Shown here one piece after another: positions 1 through 10,651 of a stretch of 64,000 bases of DNA. The notes below the pieces were generated by a model. That model saw nothing but the letters and a program-made list of their open reading frames with translations, was not told the DNA's origin and searched no databases. The DNA comes from Porogramme epimiltina (lineage: Eukaryota; Basidiomycota; Agaricomycetes; Polyporales; Polyporaceae): NCBI GenBank assembly GCA_900155495.1, contig FTLJ01000859.1, forward strand, positions 1 to 64,000. The letters run 5' to 3'. The position numbers and the translations under genes are program-made. The stretch's first letter is position 1, and every line of letters starts with the position of its first letter.

Positions 1-1360
1 GCTCTACGGCGCACGTGCAGTGCTCACTCTTATCGAGTTCAACATTGGCAAGTATCTTCACCTGACAAACGATCGGTTCAAACGAGGCTGCTATGCGCAC
101 TTACTCCGTAGAAGACCACGGCATACTGCTGTGGTCTTCGAAACCTTCAAAATGCAAGTCTCCCGCAGGCAAGGCAAATGTCGCCGTACACACGTGTGCG
201 CACTATCTACGACGAGACAGGCCGCTAGCCGTGAGTAGAAAAATCATTTACGGTGCGAGATACGTCTTACCCAAGAGGGCGTCCGGTACGGATCAGGCTA
301 TTGCACCCACACGCGCTGGGCGTCATACTCGTGCCCTCACGCGCACACTCGGCTTCATGGCGAGGACCACGACGCGGCGAGGAGCGAGGCGCGAATTTCA
401 TGTGGTCGAGCGGGTGGGAACCTCCTGCAGATCGTCTCGGGCTCTTGGAGGGTCCGGTCACAGGACGGGCGCGCGACGGGGCGGGATGTCCTTCAGATTG
501 CAAGACGTAAGTCCGGTTCCGAGCGCGCAGAAAATCAGAATAACAACGCACACGTACTTCGGAAGACGCCAGGCACGGGTCGAACCCTACGGGATTGTGG
601 GCGTAGCGCACAGTGCGGTGGGGTCGGTGTCTGATGCATGATGTCTCGCCGAGGTCCTGAATGTTCCCCCCCGCGTCGGCCTCTGAGTTTCACGGCTGCC
701 GGGGTGGCTCAAGCTCCTTCCGCTCGAGCGAACGCAAACGCTGTCTCCAATTAGACCGCGGCGACTCTCATGCTGACGCGTAGAAGTGCTATGTAGAGAG
801 AGGGGGTGTGAGCCCCGCGCCAGAAGGAGGAATGAGTGCAGCGTTCTTGACCTCTAAGTTGTGGAACAACTTCGTACGGCCGCGATATCCATGGCCATAG
901 CGATCATGAGACACCCTCGCCGCGGGTTTGCCGAGGGCGGCGACAGACACAAGGGCTTCCGGGGCGGAGTGCCTTGGGAGAGTGAACGTTACGCGAGGAC
1001 TAGCTAGTCGACCGAACGGGTCTCGCAGCGTCCGCGGCGGAGTGCTAAGGAGCGCGGTGGGCTCAGTTCGGGGCGTCGACTGCCCGGGTCGGAGTGCCGT
1101 GTCACTGAGGCTCGCGATGATGACGCAGGGAGCGAGAAGCGCCGCACCAAAATGGGCGCCTGATCGCCGCCCTTGGTGCGGCCGTGCAGCGCGTGGATCT
1201 CTCGGGCTCTCTACTGTGGACCACGGCGCGGTGCGAACTGCGAAGATGGCTCTGCAGCCCGCCCCCGCCGCGGAAGGTACTAAAGCTGGGATGGCCATGT
1301 CCCCGCGTCGCGCCATCTCCGCCGGTCGACGACATTCGCATTCGCATTCGCATTCACAAC
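1..1360. other. Left flank without a supported gene
   Basis: Several open frames cross this GC-rich stretch on both strands, but they overlap one another, are rich in Arg/Ser/Gly, carry no recognisable motif and lack convincing splice structure. I treat them as chance. The right end should hold the promoter and 5' leader of the methyltransferase gene that starts at 1361. The far left could be the tail of a neighbouring gene, which I cannot identify. Confidence 0.5.
1333..1356 (+). repeat. Hexanucleotide microsatellite (cattcg)n
   Basis: About four copies of the hexamer cattcg, the last one degenerate (cattca), end four bases before the predicted ATG of the methyltransferase gene. It would lie in the 5' leader, or encode an (IR)n-like run if translation began upstream. 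Confidence 0.8.
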
Positions 1361-2565
1361 ATGGGCCGCCCCGAGCTCCCGCCCTCCGCCGTGGACCCCG
1401 ACGCCGGGACGGGCTGTCGCCGCTTCGCGCTCGACCGCTCGCTCCTCCGCCTATCCGCCGAGGAGCTCGAGTTCTTCAAGACCCAGACCGACATCGAGTC
1501 TGAACAGGCCCTCCTCGACCACGTCCACCAGGTCGCTTCCGAGACCTATCAGGTGCGCTCGCTTCTCTCGCGTCCTTGTCTGTTCTGCTCACGAGTCACG
1601 ACCCGCCCCCCGCCACAGCTCTTCCCCTATCCGTGCATCCGGTGGTACATATTCACTCAGTAGGCGCTGTCGTCGCGTAGGGCCCTTGTACACTTGTTGA
1701 CGTCCCCCTTACTGAAGACTAGGCATCTCGTCGAATCCAGCATACAAGCATGTCCTCGCGCAGAAGGCAGATGACGCGAGCATTTTCGTCGACATCGGGG
1801 TAGGATGTGAGTCTGCTTCGGTGCCGTCGTAGTTAAGAAGCACCTTCTCATCTTGATTCCAGTTGGGACGGACTTGCGGAAGCTCGTGAGCGATGGGTTC
1901 CCCGCTGACAAGACAGTGGCATTCGACATACGGCCCAGTGAGTTTGCGGATTCTCTGTCGCGCCCACCCGAGACAAGCGCTCACACCGCATGCCAGGTTT
2001 CTGGGAGTTCGGCCACCACCTCTTCAAGTCTACCCCTAAGAGCCTCCCTGCCCAATTCGTTCAGGGCGACGTATTCGACCTCGAGCCGTACCTCGCCTCG
2101 ACCGACCACTGCCCGTCTGACACCGAGCCGGCCGCCGCGCCCCTGGCGAAGCTTACCTCGCTCGCCCCGCTGGTGGGCCGAGCGACCGCGATCCATGCGA
2201 GCTTCTTCTTCCACCTCTTCAGTGAGGATGAGCAGTGCCGCGCGGCCCAAATCTTTGGGCGCCTCCTCGCCCGCCGCCCCGGCGCGGTCATCCTCGGGCG
2301 GCACAGGGCGCTGCCCGTCGCGGGGCTCGACGACTCGGCGTACACGCGCGGCTCGGGACGCCCGATGTTCTGCCACTCGCCTACGAGCTGGCGTGAACTG
2401 TGGCGCGGCATCTTAGGAGATGCGATCGAGGTCACCGCGGAGCTCACGCCGGTGCCCCTGGGACCGGGGGCCCCCGAGAAGATTTTGAGCGGCGGGGATG
2501 GGGGGCACTATGAGCGCACGCCGAAGGGCTCGCGGTATATGATTTGGAGCGTGCGGCTTCTTTGA
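1361..2565 (+). CDS. SAM-dependent methyltransferase, fungal secondary-metabolism type
   Basis: Five exons fit in phase: 1361-1552, 1619-1659, 1718-1806, 1863-1937 and 1997-2565, giving 321 residues. The Rossmann SAM-binding motif I is clear (VDIGVGFGTD, about residues 102-111) and is followed by the motif II acidic strand (AFDIRP). An FWEFGHHLFKST segment after it is typical of basidiomycete class I methyltransferases, related at a distance to those acting in meroterpenoid pathways. No signal peptide or membrane segment is seen, so it is probably cytosolic. The substrate cannot be read from the sequence. The next gene downstream on the same strand is a GMC oxidoreductase 504 bp away, which suggests a role in small-molecule oxidation and methylation. 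Borders are secure because each junction restores a conserved motif; the donor GTGAGT at 1807 was chosen over GTAGGA at 1800 because only it keeps the GxGxG motif. Confidence 0.88.
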
Positions 2566-3069
2566 CAGACGGCACTGGAGCGTGGTACTATATGGAGGTG
2601 TGCGGCCCGGGAGCACGCGCGGTTGTATGCTGTGTGGTCGCGGTTGTATTTAGCCTGTTGTACGTGGGGACGTGTAAGTTTTGTTTTACCTGCTCTCGAC
2701 GCGCGCGCGCTCATGCGCACCCAGCAGCGCGTGCCCAGTCGCTTCGATCCCACGACCTGCGCGCACGTCGCCTCCCGAGCGGAGCCCTGCCCGCCGAGTG
2801 GCCGGCGGATGACGTGAGTAGCCGCGGGCGCTGAGCGCGGAATCAGCTTCGGTGGGTCGAAGGACGGCTTCTTGCCTGCGGGCTTCCCCCTCGGGCATGT
2901 TCTCTGGCGCGCGCCCCGCGCCTTCGCGCCGTCGCAGCCCATCGCGTTCTCTCCTTCGATCACGAGCCCCACAGTGTCCCCCGCCGCACCTCATAATGCG
3001 CCCCCGCGGGCCCCCGTCCGGCCGGCAATCCAGCCTCGTCCCGACCCCCGAAGTTAACTCGTGCTCGCC
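2566..3069. other. Intergenic spacer, methyltransferase to GMC oxidoreductase
   Basis: GC-rich spacer with a short GCGCGC run near 2700. It should hold the methyltransferase 3' end and the GMC promoter. I see no clear TATA box and no additional gene. Confidence 0.6.
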
Positions 3070-5984
3070 ATGTCCGTCCCCACCATTACCCCCGAGCAGT
3101 TCACCGCGTCCGCCTACGACTATGTGATCGTCGGTGGCGGCACCGCGGGCCTCACCATCGCCGCCAGGTGCGTCGCGCCCGCTGTCCGCCACCGCACACA
3201 GGCTCTCATGCCATTCCGCTAGGCTGTCTGAGAACCCGGATGTCACCGTCGCGGTCATCGAGGCGGGCGGCTGGGAGTCCTCCCTGCCCGGGGTGAACAT
3301 CCCCGGTGAGCGCGCCGCGCACCCTGGTGTCCGGCCGAAACGACGGTGCTGAGCATGCTACAGGCCTGTGCGGGACGACCCTGACGAACCCGAAGCTCGA
3401 CTGGACGTTCATGACCGTCCCCCAGGCGAACGCGAACAACCGCGCAGTCTATCAGCCCCGGTCAGTGCCGCACTTATCTCCCCAGTGCCGTCATGTCTCT
3501 GCTGACACCCCGCCCGTGCACGTGCTATAGCGGGAAGGGGCTCGGCGGTTCCTCTGCTGTACGTGGTTTCCGGTTTTTGTTCTGTGCGCGTGTGCTGATG
3601 GAGCCGTGTAGATCAACTTCCTGGGAATGAACAGGTAAGGAGAGCTCGCCGAGCGGAGGAAGAGATTTCTAAAGCTGCTTTTCGTCAGGTCCCCGGCCCA
3701 TGAGTATGATGGTGCGTGTGGCTTGGTCGTGGATGCCGTGCGGGATTAAGCAAACTGCTGTGCAGATATCGAGCGACTCGGAAACCCTGGCTGGAACTGG
3801 GCCGAATTTCTGAAGTACATGAAGAAGGTAGGTTGTTTGTGGGCCTCTGGGTTCCCATATCGTCGTAAATGAAGGCTGTTTGCACAGTCGGAGTCGACGC
3901 AACCCCTCGACCCCGAGGTAGCCGAGAAGTACACCATTCAGATGCCCGACGAGAAGTGGCACGGAACGTCTGGCCCGATCGCGAAGTCGTACCCGAAGCA
4001 TTTCAACCACCTGCACACCGTCATCACGACCTCCATGGACAACGCCGGCCTCCCGCTCAACTCCGAGCCGGTTAGTGGCGAGAGTGCACCTGAGATCTAC
4101 ATTGGAAGGCTGACAAGGGTGGTCGGATTTCTAGAACGATGGCACCGCTTTGGGCTCATCTATGCAATTCACGGCCGTGGATACTGTGACGGCCACGAGA
4201 GCCTACTCCGCCTCGGTACGTAGTATGTGTCTTATTATATTGGTGCCTATATTGAGCCTTTCACACAGGCATACTACGCCCCTAATGCTCACAGGAAGAA
4301 CCTCACCGTCATTATAGACTCGTCTGTCACTAAGATTGTCTTTGAGCCCAATTCCAGCCCTCTGCTTGCTACCGGGGTAGAGTTCCTTAACAGTGGCAGC
4401 AAATACATCGTATCCGCTCGGAAAGAGGTCGTTGTTTGTGCAGGTAGGCCCTGATGACGCGGATTCGTCAGGCTCACTCACAATTAGCAACCAACACACA
4501 GGTACCTACCAGTCTCCACAAATTCTAGAGCTCTCGGGTACGTACCACAAGTAAAGAGGCCCCAACTTTGCGCCTAAGCTAGGGCACAGGTATCGGAAAC
4601 AAGAACATCCTAGAGAAATTCGGGATCGCGACGCTCCTAGACCTTCCGAGCGTCGGAGAGAACCTTCGTAAGTGGTCCAGCCCTCTCACACGCCGGTTCT
4701 CGTCTTAACTTTCCTGGATTTACAGAGGTGGATACCGAGCTTTTAATACGCCACACTCAACTAATTCTCTGTTTAGGACCATATCTTCGCGCCGCTCATC
4801 CATGAAATCGACCCGAAGATCCCTACCATTGACATTTCTCAAGAACCTGAAGAGGTCAAGAAAGCGCAGGAGCTGTAGTAAGGAGCAATCACAACGTTCC
4901 GGCATTAGTGCCGCGCTAATCCCTCGCTCAGTGAAAAGAAGGAGGGCTTCCTTTCGTCTGCATTGGCCGATATTTTCGCGTTTGCTCCGGCGACTACTTT
5001 CGCAACTGATGAGGAGATCAAGGCATGGAACGAGAAGACTACAGCGATCGTAGAAGCTTCTTCTGGTGGACTCAAGAAGCAGCTTGAACTCCAACGCCAA
5101 TGGTTCCTCAACCCTAAGTCTGGGGAGGGAGAGTATGTCTTGAAATTTACTTCTGCGGCGAAGAAGCCCACACACGACTGATGTCCTCACTAGGCTCATT
5201 CCGTTCCCGGGCTTCTTCCTTCCCTCCGGCCTGACGCCCACCCCGAACTCACGCTACTCGTCGATGAACGGCGTCATCCTCCACCCTCTCTCGCGTGGCT
5301 CAGTCCACATTGCCTCAGCCGACGTGAACACGCCGCCCGCCATCGACCTCAGTACGTGCGCGTCGGCCCCAGTAGCAGTGAAAACTGACATCCGCCGGGG
5401 CAGACTACTTCGGCAACCCGCAGGACCTGGAGACCCTGCTCTCGATCGTCAGGTTTGCACTCAAGGTGTACAACACCGCCCCGCTCGCGAACGTCGTCCG
5501 CAAGCAAGTCGCGCCGACGCCCGAGGACAGCGCGACGGACGCGGCGCTCGCCGAGTACATCAAGAACAACTGCGGGCCCCTGTACCACCCCGTCGGCTCG
5601 GTGTCCATGCTCCCCCGCGAGGACGGCGGTGTCGTGGACCCGAGGTTGAAGGTGTATGGGACAGCGAACGTGCGCGTGGTGCGTGGTGTATTCTTGTGTG
5701 GGCGCCAGGCCCGGTGCAGGATGCTGACATTCTTCTGGCACTTGTTTCCCGACAGATCGACGCGTCCATCATCCCGATGGTGCGGGCTGTCGGTCTCTCG
5801 ATCCCGGATCGCACTGATCATCTCTGCAGGAGCTCGGGTGCCACATCCAGGCCACGGTCTACGCCGTCGCCGAAAAGGTCAGCGCTCGAACTCAGCGGCG
5901 GAGGCTGCGCGCCGCGACCGGAGATATCGCTGACGTCGAAGATGATCTTTTCAGGGCGCTGACCTCATCAAGGAGGACATGTAG
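3070..5984 (+). CDS. GMC oxidoreductase (aryl-alcohol-oxidase-like), 20 exons
   Basis: FAD-dependent alcohol oxidase or dehydrogenase. Conceptual splicing gives exactly 600 residues in 20 exons: 3070-3167, 3223-3305, 3364-3460, 3531-3558, 3612-3634, 3689-3711, 3766-3827, 3888-4070, 4135-4215, 4269-4443, 4502-4537, 4590-4667, 4726-4727, 4777-4874, 4932-5132, 5194-5351, 5404-5678, 5756-5779, 5830-5877 and 5955-5984. Visible are the ADP-binding motif VIVGGGTAG (19-27), the GKGLGGSSAINF motif, GENLQDH, and a catalytic pair H537 (CGPLYHPVGS) and H580 (GCHIQAT). There is no signal peptide: the ATG is followed directly by 18 polar residues and the FAD fold, unlike the secreted paralog at 7155-10031. 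The exact substrate (aryl alcohol, methanol or other) is not determinable. The 2-nt exon is discussed as a finding. Confidence 0.92.
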
Positions 5985-7154
5985 GCTCCGCGCGCCGGGA
6001 GCGAGGCGGGGCAGGAACCAGGGGCGGGGCCGCGAAGCGCGCATCAATGTGTACCATCATTCTTGTATAACCAGCACGGGTTTCTTGTTTGGGAAATGTT
6101 GTCAAGTTCAGGCCGTCGGGCGACGGTGGAGATCCATTTCGCCGGGTAACCCCTTCTGTCTTCTCCAGGCAACTATTCAATGCCGTCATATACCTGGTGA
6201 GATTTGTGAGATGATGTCCTTCTGACAGAGTGCATGAAGTATCTGATACGCCTCAGTGTCTGCCATTGGAGAAAGATGGCACGGTCCTTCTATTCGCTAG
6301 CCCTGCTGAATCACCGAGCAACAGCATGAGCTCATGAAGGCGGCCGCGACGTCGCCGTTCACGTTGCAACAATGATCTGATCGTCTCTGGACTTCGTAGC
6401 CGCTAGGTAAAGTTCAAAGTGCATCTTCTTTCGCATATTACGGCACCCCTGATGATGTCGAATATCTTCCTTGTGAGTAACCCGTGGCACGATTTGGGTA
6501 TACCAGTGGTCAGTCGGCGGAGTTTCACAGCTTCCTATACCTCTGATACTACTTGCGCTATTCAATGGTGTTCCTTGACGTCGGCCATCCACTGTGCAGC
6601 TGCCAGCTTAGGTGTAACTACCACGCGTCGTCCAGGAATTGATATGCCATAGCACTTAGGGTGTGTTCAGCATCTCTAATGCGACCGCGACCCTTCCTTT
6701 TCGTATGATGGATGTCCCCTGGGGCCGATTTCCTGAGATCGAGCCGATTGTCGCGGCGAGTTTCAACCTGGGACGCAGCAGGGCGTCGGTGGTCAGCGCG
6801 CCGACGCTCGAGCTTCCGACCTCGAGTGGTCATGTCCGGCCGGGAGCAACGTACCAGTGCCCTGGGGATACTTCCAGCCCTGGGATCGCTGCGACCGAGT
6901 GGATTCTGGAGTCCCTCAGGGGCGATGCAACGGGGATTAGGCGTTTGTTCCTGTGGGAATCTAACCCTGAGAGTCAATGCTGAGTGCAACGCTTGGTCCC
7001 CACCACTGACGAGCGTGTTACGACAAGACTAGTAGCTCTGAAGTAGAGCTCATGACGACTGTATAACTTAAATGGTAATATTATTGAGTGAGGTAATATA
7101 TCCATACGAAGGGGAAGGAATGTGGTGTGTGCAGATGACTATCGCGAGAGCGCC
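5985..7154. other. Gene-poor spacer between the two GMC genes
   Basis: About 1.17 kb lying between the 3' ends of two convergent GMC genes. Open frames near 6360-6990 on both strands have no recognisable motif and do not splice into anything I know. It may contain decayed sequence. AT-rich stretches near 7060-7110 (aacttaaatggtaatatt) fit 3'-end signals. Confidence 0.5.
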
Positions 7155-10031
7155 CTAAGCACACTTGATCATGTCCGAAGCCTGATAATAGAGCGGTTAA
7201 CACTGGGCAGAAGACGCTTCAGGCACGCCAACGCACCTTCTCGGCCATTGCATAGATAGTCGCTTGTAGGTGACCCGCGATGTGCAAGGGAACGAGCGAG
7301 GCATCCACAACACGGAGGTTGGAGGTGCCATAAACCTTTAGCGTGGTGGGGTCGACGACGCCTGGGTGTGTAGAGCGTCAGTGGCGCACTCGATTGCAGC
7401 ACATACGGGAGATCCACGGCGGCATCAGCGGCACGTACCTCCAAGGGCGCGGGGAAGCATCACCGCAGTACCCGCGGGATGGAAGACCGTCGCCAGGGAC
7501 TGCTTCAGGTAGCTGCGGGTGGCGGGCACACACGGTATGTCAGCGGACACACACTGAGGCGGGGTCAGGCCGACCGGCGATCTGACAGACACTCACCCTA
7601 GGAAGTCAGCGTCACTGGAGACGTCGGCGGGCGGGTCGTGGGGGCCGATCACGAACTGGGCGAGAGGCTGGGATTCGGTGATCTTGCGCGCGAACTTGAG
7701 GGTCTCGAGATGGGTCTGGAGGTCTGCGGAAGTAGTACAGGTTTAGTAATGGCGCGGCGACTATGTCACTGAGAGTGGCGACTTGCCAACTTGGTTGCTG
7801 ACGTAGTTGGGGTTAATGAGCGGCTGGACGGTGGGATCGCTGGTGTTGATGTGCTGCGGGTGGTGGCACATCAGAAACCTATGTGCCAGTGGCGTTTGGG
7901 AACACTTACGACGTTGCCTCTGGCAAACGGATGCTGTGGTCGCGTTTGTCAGTTGGTGCGAAAGCCTTTCGTCCAATGTAGGGACTCACCAGGATGGCTG
8001 AATTGATGGTGATGTAGGTGTCGTTGGGAGTAGGGGCTAATGCTGTCAGGCCGCCGCCGGGGAACATGATCAGCTCAGCCTGAGCAATCTTGTCTTCCTC
8101 AAGCCATTTCAACTGGATGTCATACTGCTTTTGCGTGAGTGCAGAGAGCCCTGTTGCGTTCGTAAGAGTCGCTGCGTTCTGCTTGATCGTGCTGGCGATA
8201 TCTGCTGAAACAATTGAACCAAGCGGGGGGAAGGTAAGTGCTGAATGAATTTCAGACAACAGTCCCGTGTTATTAGAGGCGCTGTAGAAGGAGAGAGAGC
8301 TCGTAAAGACGGGCTGTCTTAGTATTCGATAGCGCAAGGGTCACGTACTATTGTGCCTCCTGCGCAGCAAGGAATGTCGGATTGTTCCTCAGTTCATCTA
8401 ATAAGATGCTCCATGAGGACAATCAGAGGTACGAACGCGTTATCCTTACCGAACGATGTGAACCCATCCACTATCTGGAAATCCGACAAGACGGAAACGT
8501 GGTCCTGGGTACCAAAAGAACTCAGCCAAAGCAGGTTAAATGATCAGGTCAACCATACCTGAAGGTTCTCGCCAACACCTGGAAGATCGACTAGAGTCTT
8601 GATGCCAACCGATGAAAGAATGGCCTTGTTCCCGATTCCTGAGACATAGTTAACTTATGTGCAAGGAAAGTATCGCAGGGGGTACGCACCTGAGAGTTCT
8701 AGCAACTGTGGGGTCTGCAACGCACCAGCAGAAAGGATAACTTCTTTCTTGGCGAGGAGGGTGCCCGAAATCCCTGACGAGTTCAAGGCCTTGACCTGGA
8801 CACCCGTCGCCAGAAGACCGCCAGAATGGTTGGTGAAGATCACCTTCGTCGCCTGATTCCCACGAACTAAGGGTCAGCGCCGGGATTACCTGCCGATAGC
8901 GAAACTACTTGCCAGGGTCGTCAAGAATACCTGAAGGTTTGAGCGGCTGGCACTAATATTGTAATAGGTACTTGCAGAATACGAGCGCTTGCCCACATCC
9001 TTCACCCTGTCGATAGAGTTCTGAGAGTTGTAGATTCCTGTGCCGTTGCCGTTATACTATCGTAATATTAGACCCTAGTACAATGAAAGAGGAATGTGTT
9101 ACGTACCGGTTCGCTGTTGGTGAAGATACCGAGACCGTTGACGGTCTCGACGTACGGCGCAGTGATGTTGCTGTAAAAGTGTTCGTATGATGGCTTGGCA
9201 TTGTCAGTCAGTATCTTTCATCAGCAGGACGAATATTTCGGACTTACTTGAACGACACCGGACCTCCCGCTGAACTGAGCGAAGGTTGCTTCCGACAAAG
9301 GCGTTGCTCCCGGGAATATTCCGTCACCGCTTGGGGGCGATTCTACAGCCTCAACCTTCTTGAAGTAAGGGAGAAGCGCATCCCAATTCCACCCAGTAGC
9401 TCCAAGCTTCGATTCAAATACATGTCAAAAGCTAGTGCTTGCACACGAGACGCAAGATAGCTCGTACCTCTTCCCAAGCATCGTACTCTGCGGCTGAGGC
9501 TCTGTCCCATGCCATGAAGTTCAGGCCACTCGAGCCACCAAGCATCTTTCCCCTTGGTTGGGGAAGAACTGCATTGTTCAGAGCTGTTTGCGGAGTAGTG
9601 ACAAAGTTCCAGTCAAAAGCAGGGTTTCCAATGGCGCGACCGAAGAAGTCTACGGCAGAAAGTTAAGTCACAGAAATGCAGGTGGTCTTTTCAGAAAATA
9701 CTCACTGGGAGTATCTACTAAAGGTTCATCGATATGGTGAACCCCGCCTTCGATGACTGCGACAGTGACTGAAGGGTCCTCAGAGAGCCTTGCTGCCACA
9801 ACAAGCCCCGCGTTACCGCCACCTATAGAGAGCCCGATCGCGTAAATATCTCACAGTAATTACAACTTGAGAGCTGTACGTACCGACGATAACGTAGTCG
9901 AAGGCTCTATCAGAGACTAGAAGATCGAAGTCGTTAGCACTGGCCCGCAAATTCCCAGTCAAGGTTCAGCGCCTACCTGACTGTGCACCAAGAACGGCAG
10001 TGGCAGAAGCAAGGACCGCCAAAAGCTTCAT
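7155..10031 (-). CDS. Secreted GMC oxidoreductase (aryl-alcohol-oxidase-like)
   Basis: Multi-exon FAD-dependent alcohol oxidase. It opens with a classical signal peptide ([18 protein letters not shown], exon 10031-9977), then exon 9916-9884 and an exon from 9822 give the FAD motif DYVIVGGGNAG. Further on are the [13 protein letters not shown] motif, [26 protein letters not shown] split by an intron exactly between Q and D, then the catalytic region [10 protein letters not shown] and [14 protein letters not shown], which supplies the two catalytic His residues. It ends ASDMIKCA. The presence of a signal peptide points to extracellular peroxide supply or aryl alcohol oxidation in lignocellulose decay, or secreted secondary metabolism. 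It is a divergent paralog of the GMC at 3070-5984; most intron positions differ. Not every internal exon border was checked. Confidence 0.9.
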
Positions 10032-10651
10032 GACGGTCAACGATCAAAAGGAGTTGGGGCTTGAATCACTGCGGTGACCGCACTGTGACCAGAGGCATTT
10101 ATGGGTTTCACAGTGCCTTGGAGTCATTAGCGCGTCGGAGAGATGTGGAGATACTGGACTGGTCTCCCCGTTAGGGCTGGGGGTGGCCAGACTGCGCTAA
10201 GGCGGCTCGTCTGCATAGCCGCGATCCCACCCACGTCTCTGGCCAGAGACGCGCTTTCCGCCGATGGCGGCGGGGAAACGATATACTTGCCGGCCAATCG
10301 GCACCCGCGAAGTCGAGTTGAAAACGGCTCTGGATCTTCATCCGCATTTGTAACCGCGTCAAAGAAGGCGTTCCTGGGCGCCGTCCTCAAAGAATTGAAG
10401 TCAAGGTTGTTGGTGCGTGCTGATCACGAGGTGCCTGCAACGAACAGGAGGTAATGATGATCAGTGGGCTGCCACTGTCAAGGCATTACCTGCCGAAAGC
10501 TGTTCACGGGCGCAACGCAGGCGATTCGCGCACGAGCACTGGAGCGGACATAAGCATAGCGTGTAGACTGTGGATTACCGCACAGAGCAGCAGACGGGGC
10601 AACCACATACGAAGCGAACGTTACAATTACATGAAACACATAGCTCGCACT
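10032..10651. promoter_or_regulatory. Promoter region of the secreted GMC gene
   Basis: About 620 bp between two minus-strand genes. On the minus strand a CCATAAATG element lies roughly 70 bases upstream of the GMC start and may act as a weak TATA box. An 18-bp perfect palindrome and an adjacent CCGCC/GGCGG inverted repeat lie about 200-240 bases upstream. No gene is supported here. Confidence 0.45.
10234..10251. repeat. 18-bp perfect palindrome
   Basis: cgtctctggccagagacg is its own reverse complement. Seven bases further a short inverted repeat (ccgcc-gat-ggcgg, about 10258-10270) follows. The position about 200 bp upstream of the secreted GMC start suggests a dimeric transcription-factor site, but this is inference. 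Confidence 0.7.

Noticed and set aside
573..600. Sequence resembling a tRNA T-arm (gggtcgaaccct)
   Set aside because: The T-loop consensus is not met and no acceptor stem, D-arm or anticodon arm could be folded around it.
93..641. 182-codon plus-strand frame at the left edge
   Set aside because: No motif, Arg/Ser/Gly-rich, overlapped by other frames of equal quality.
1800..1806. Donor GTAGGA in the methyltransferase gene
   Set aside because: It breaks the frame after DIG; the donor GTGAGT seven bases later restores the complete GxGxG motif.
9131..9148. Inverted repeat gagaccgt-tg-acggtctc
   Set aside because: It lies inside conserved coding sequence of the GMC gene (ETVNGL) and is best explained by codon choice.
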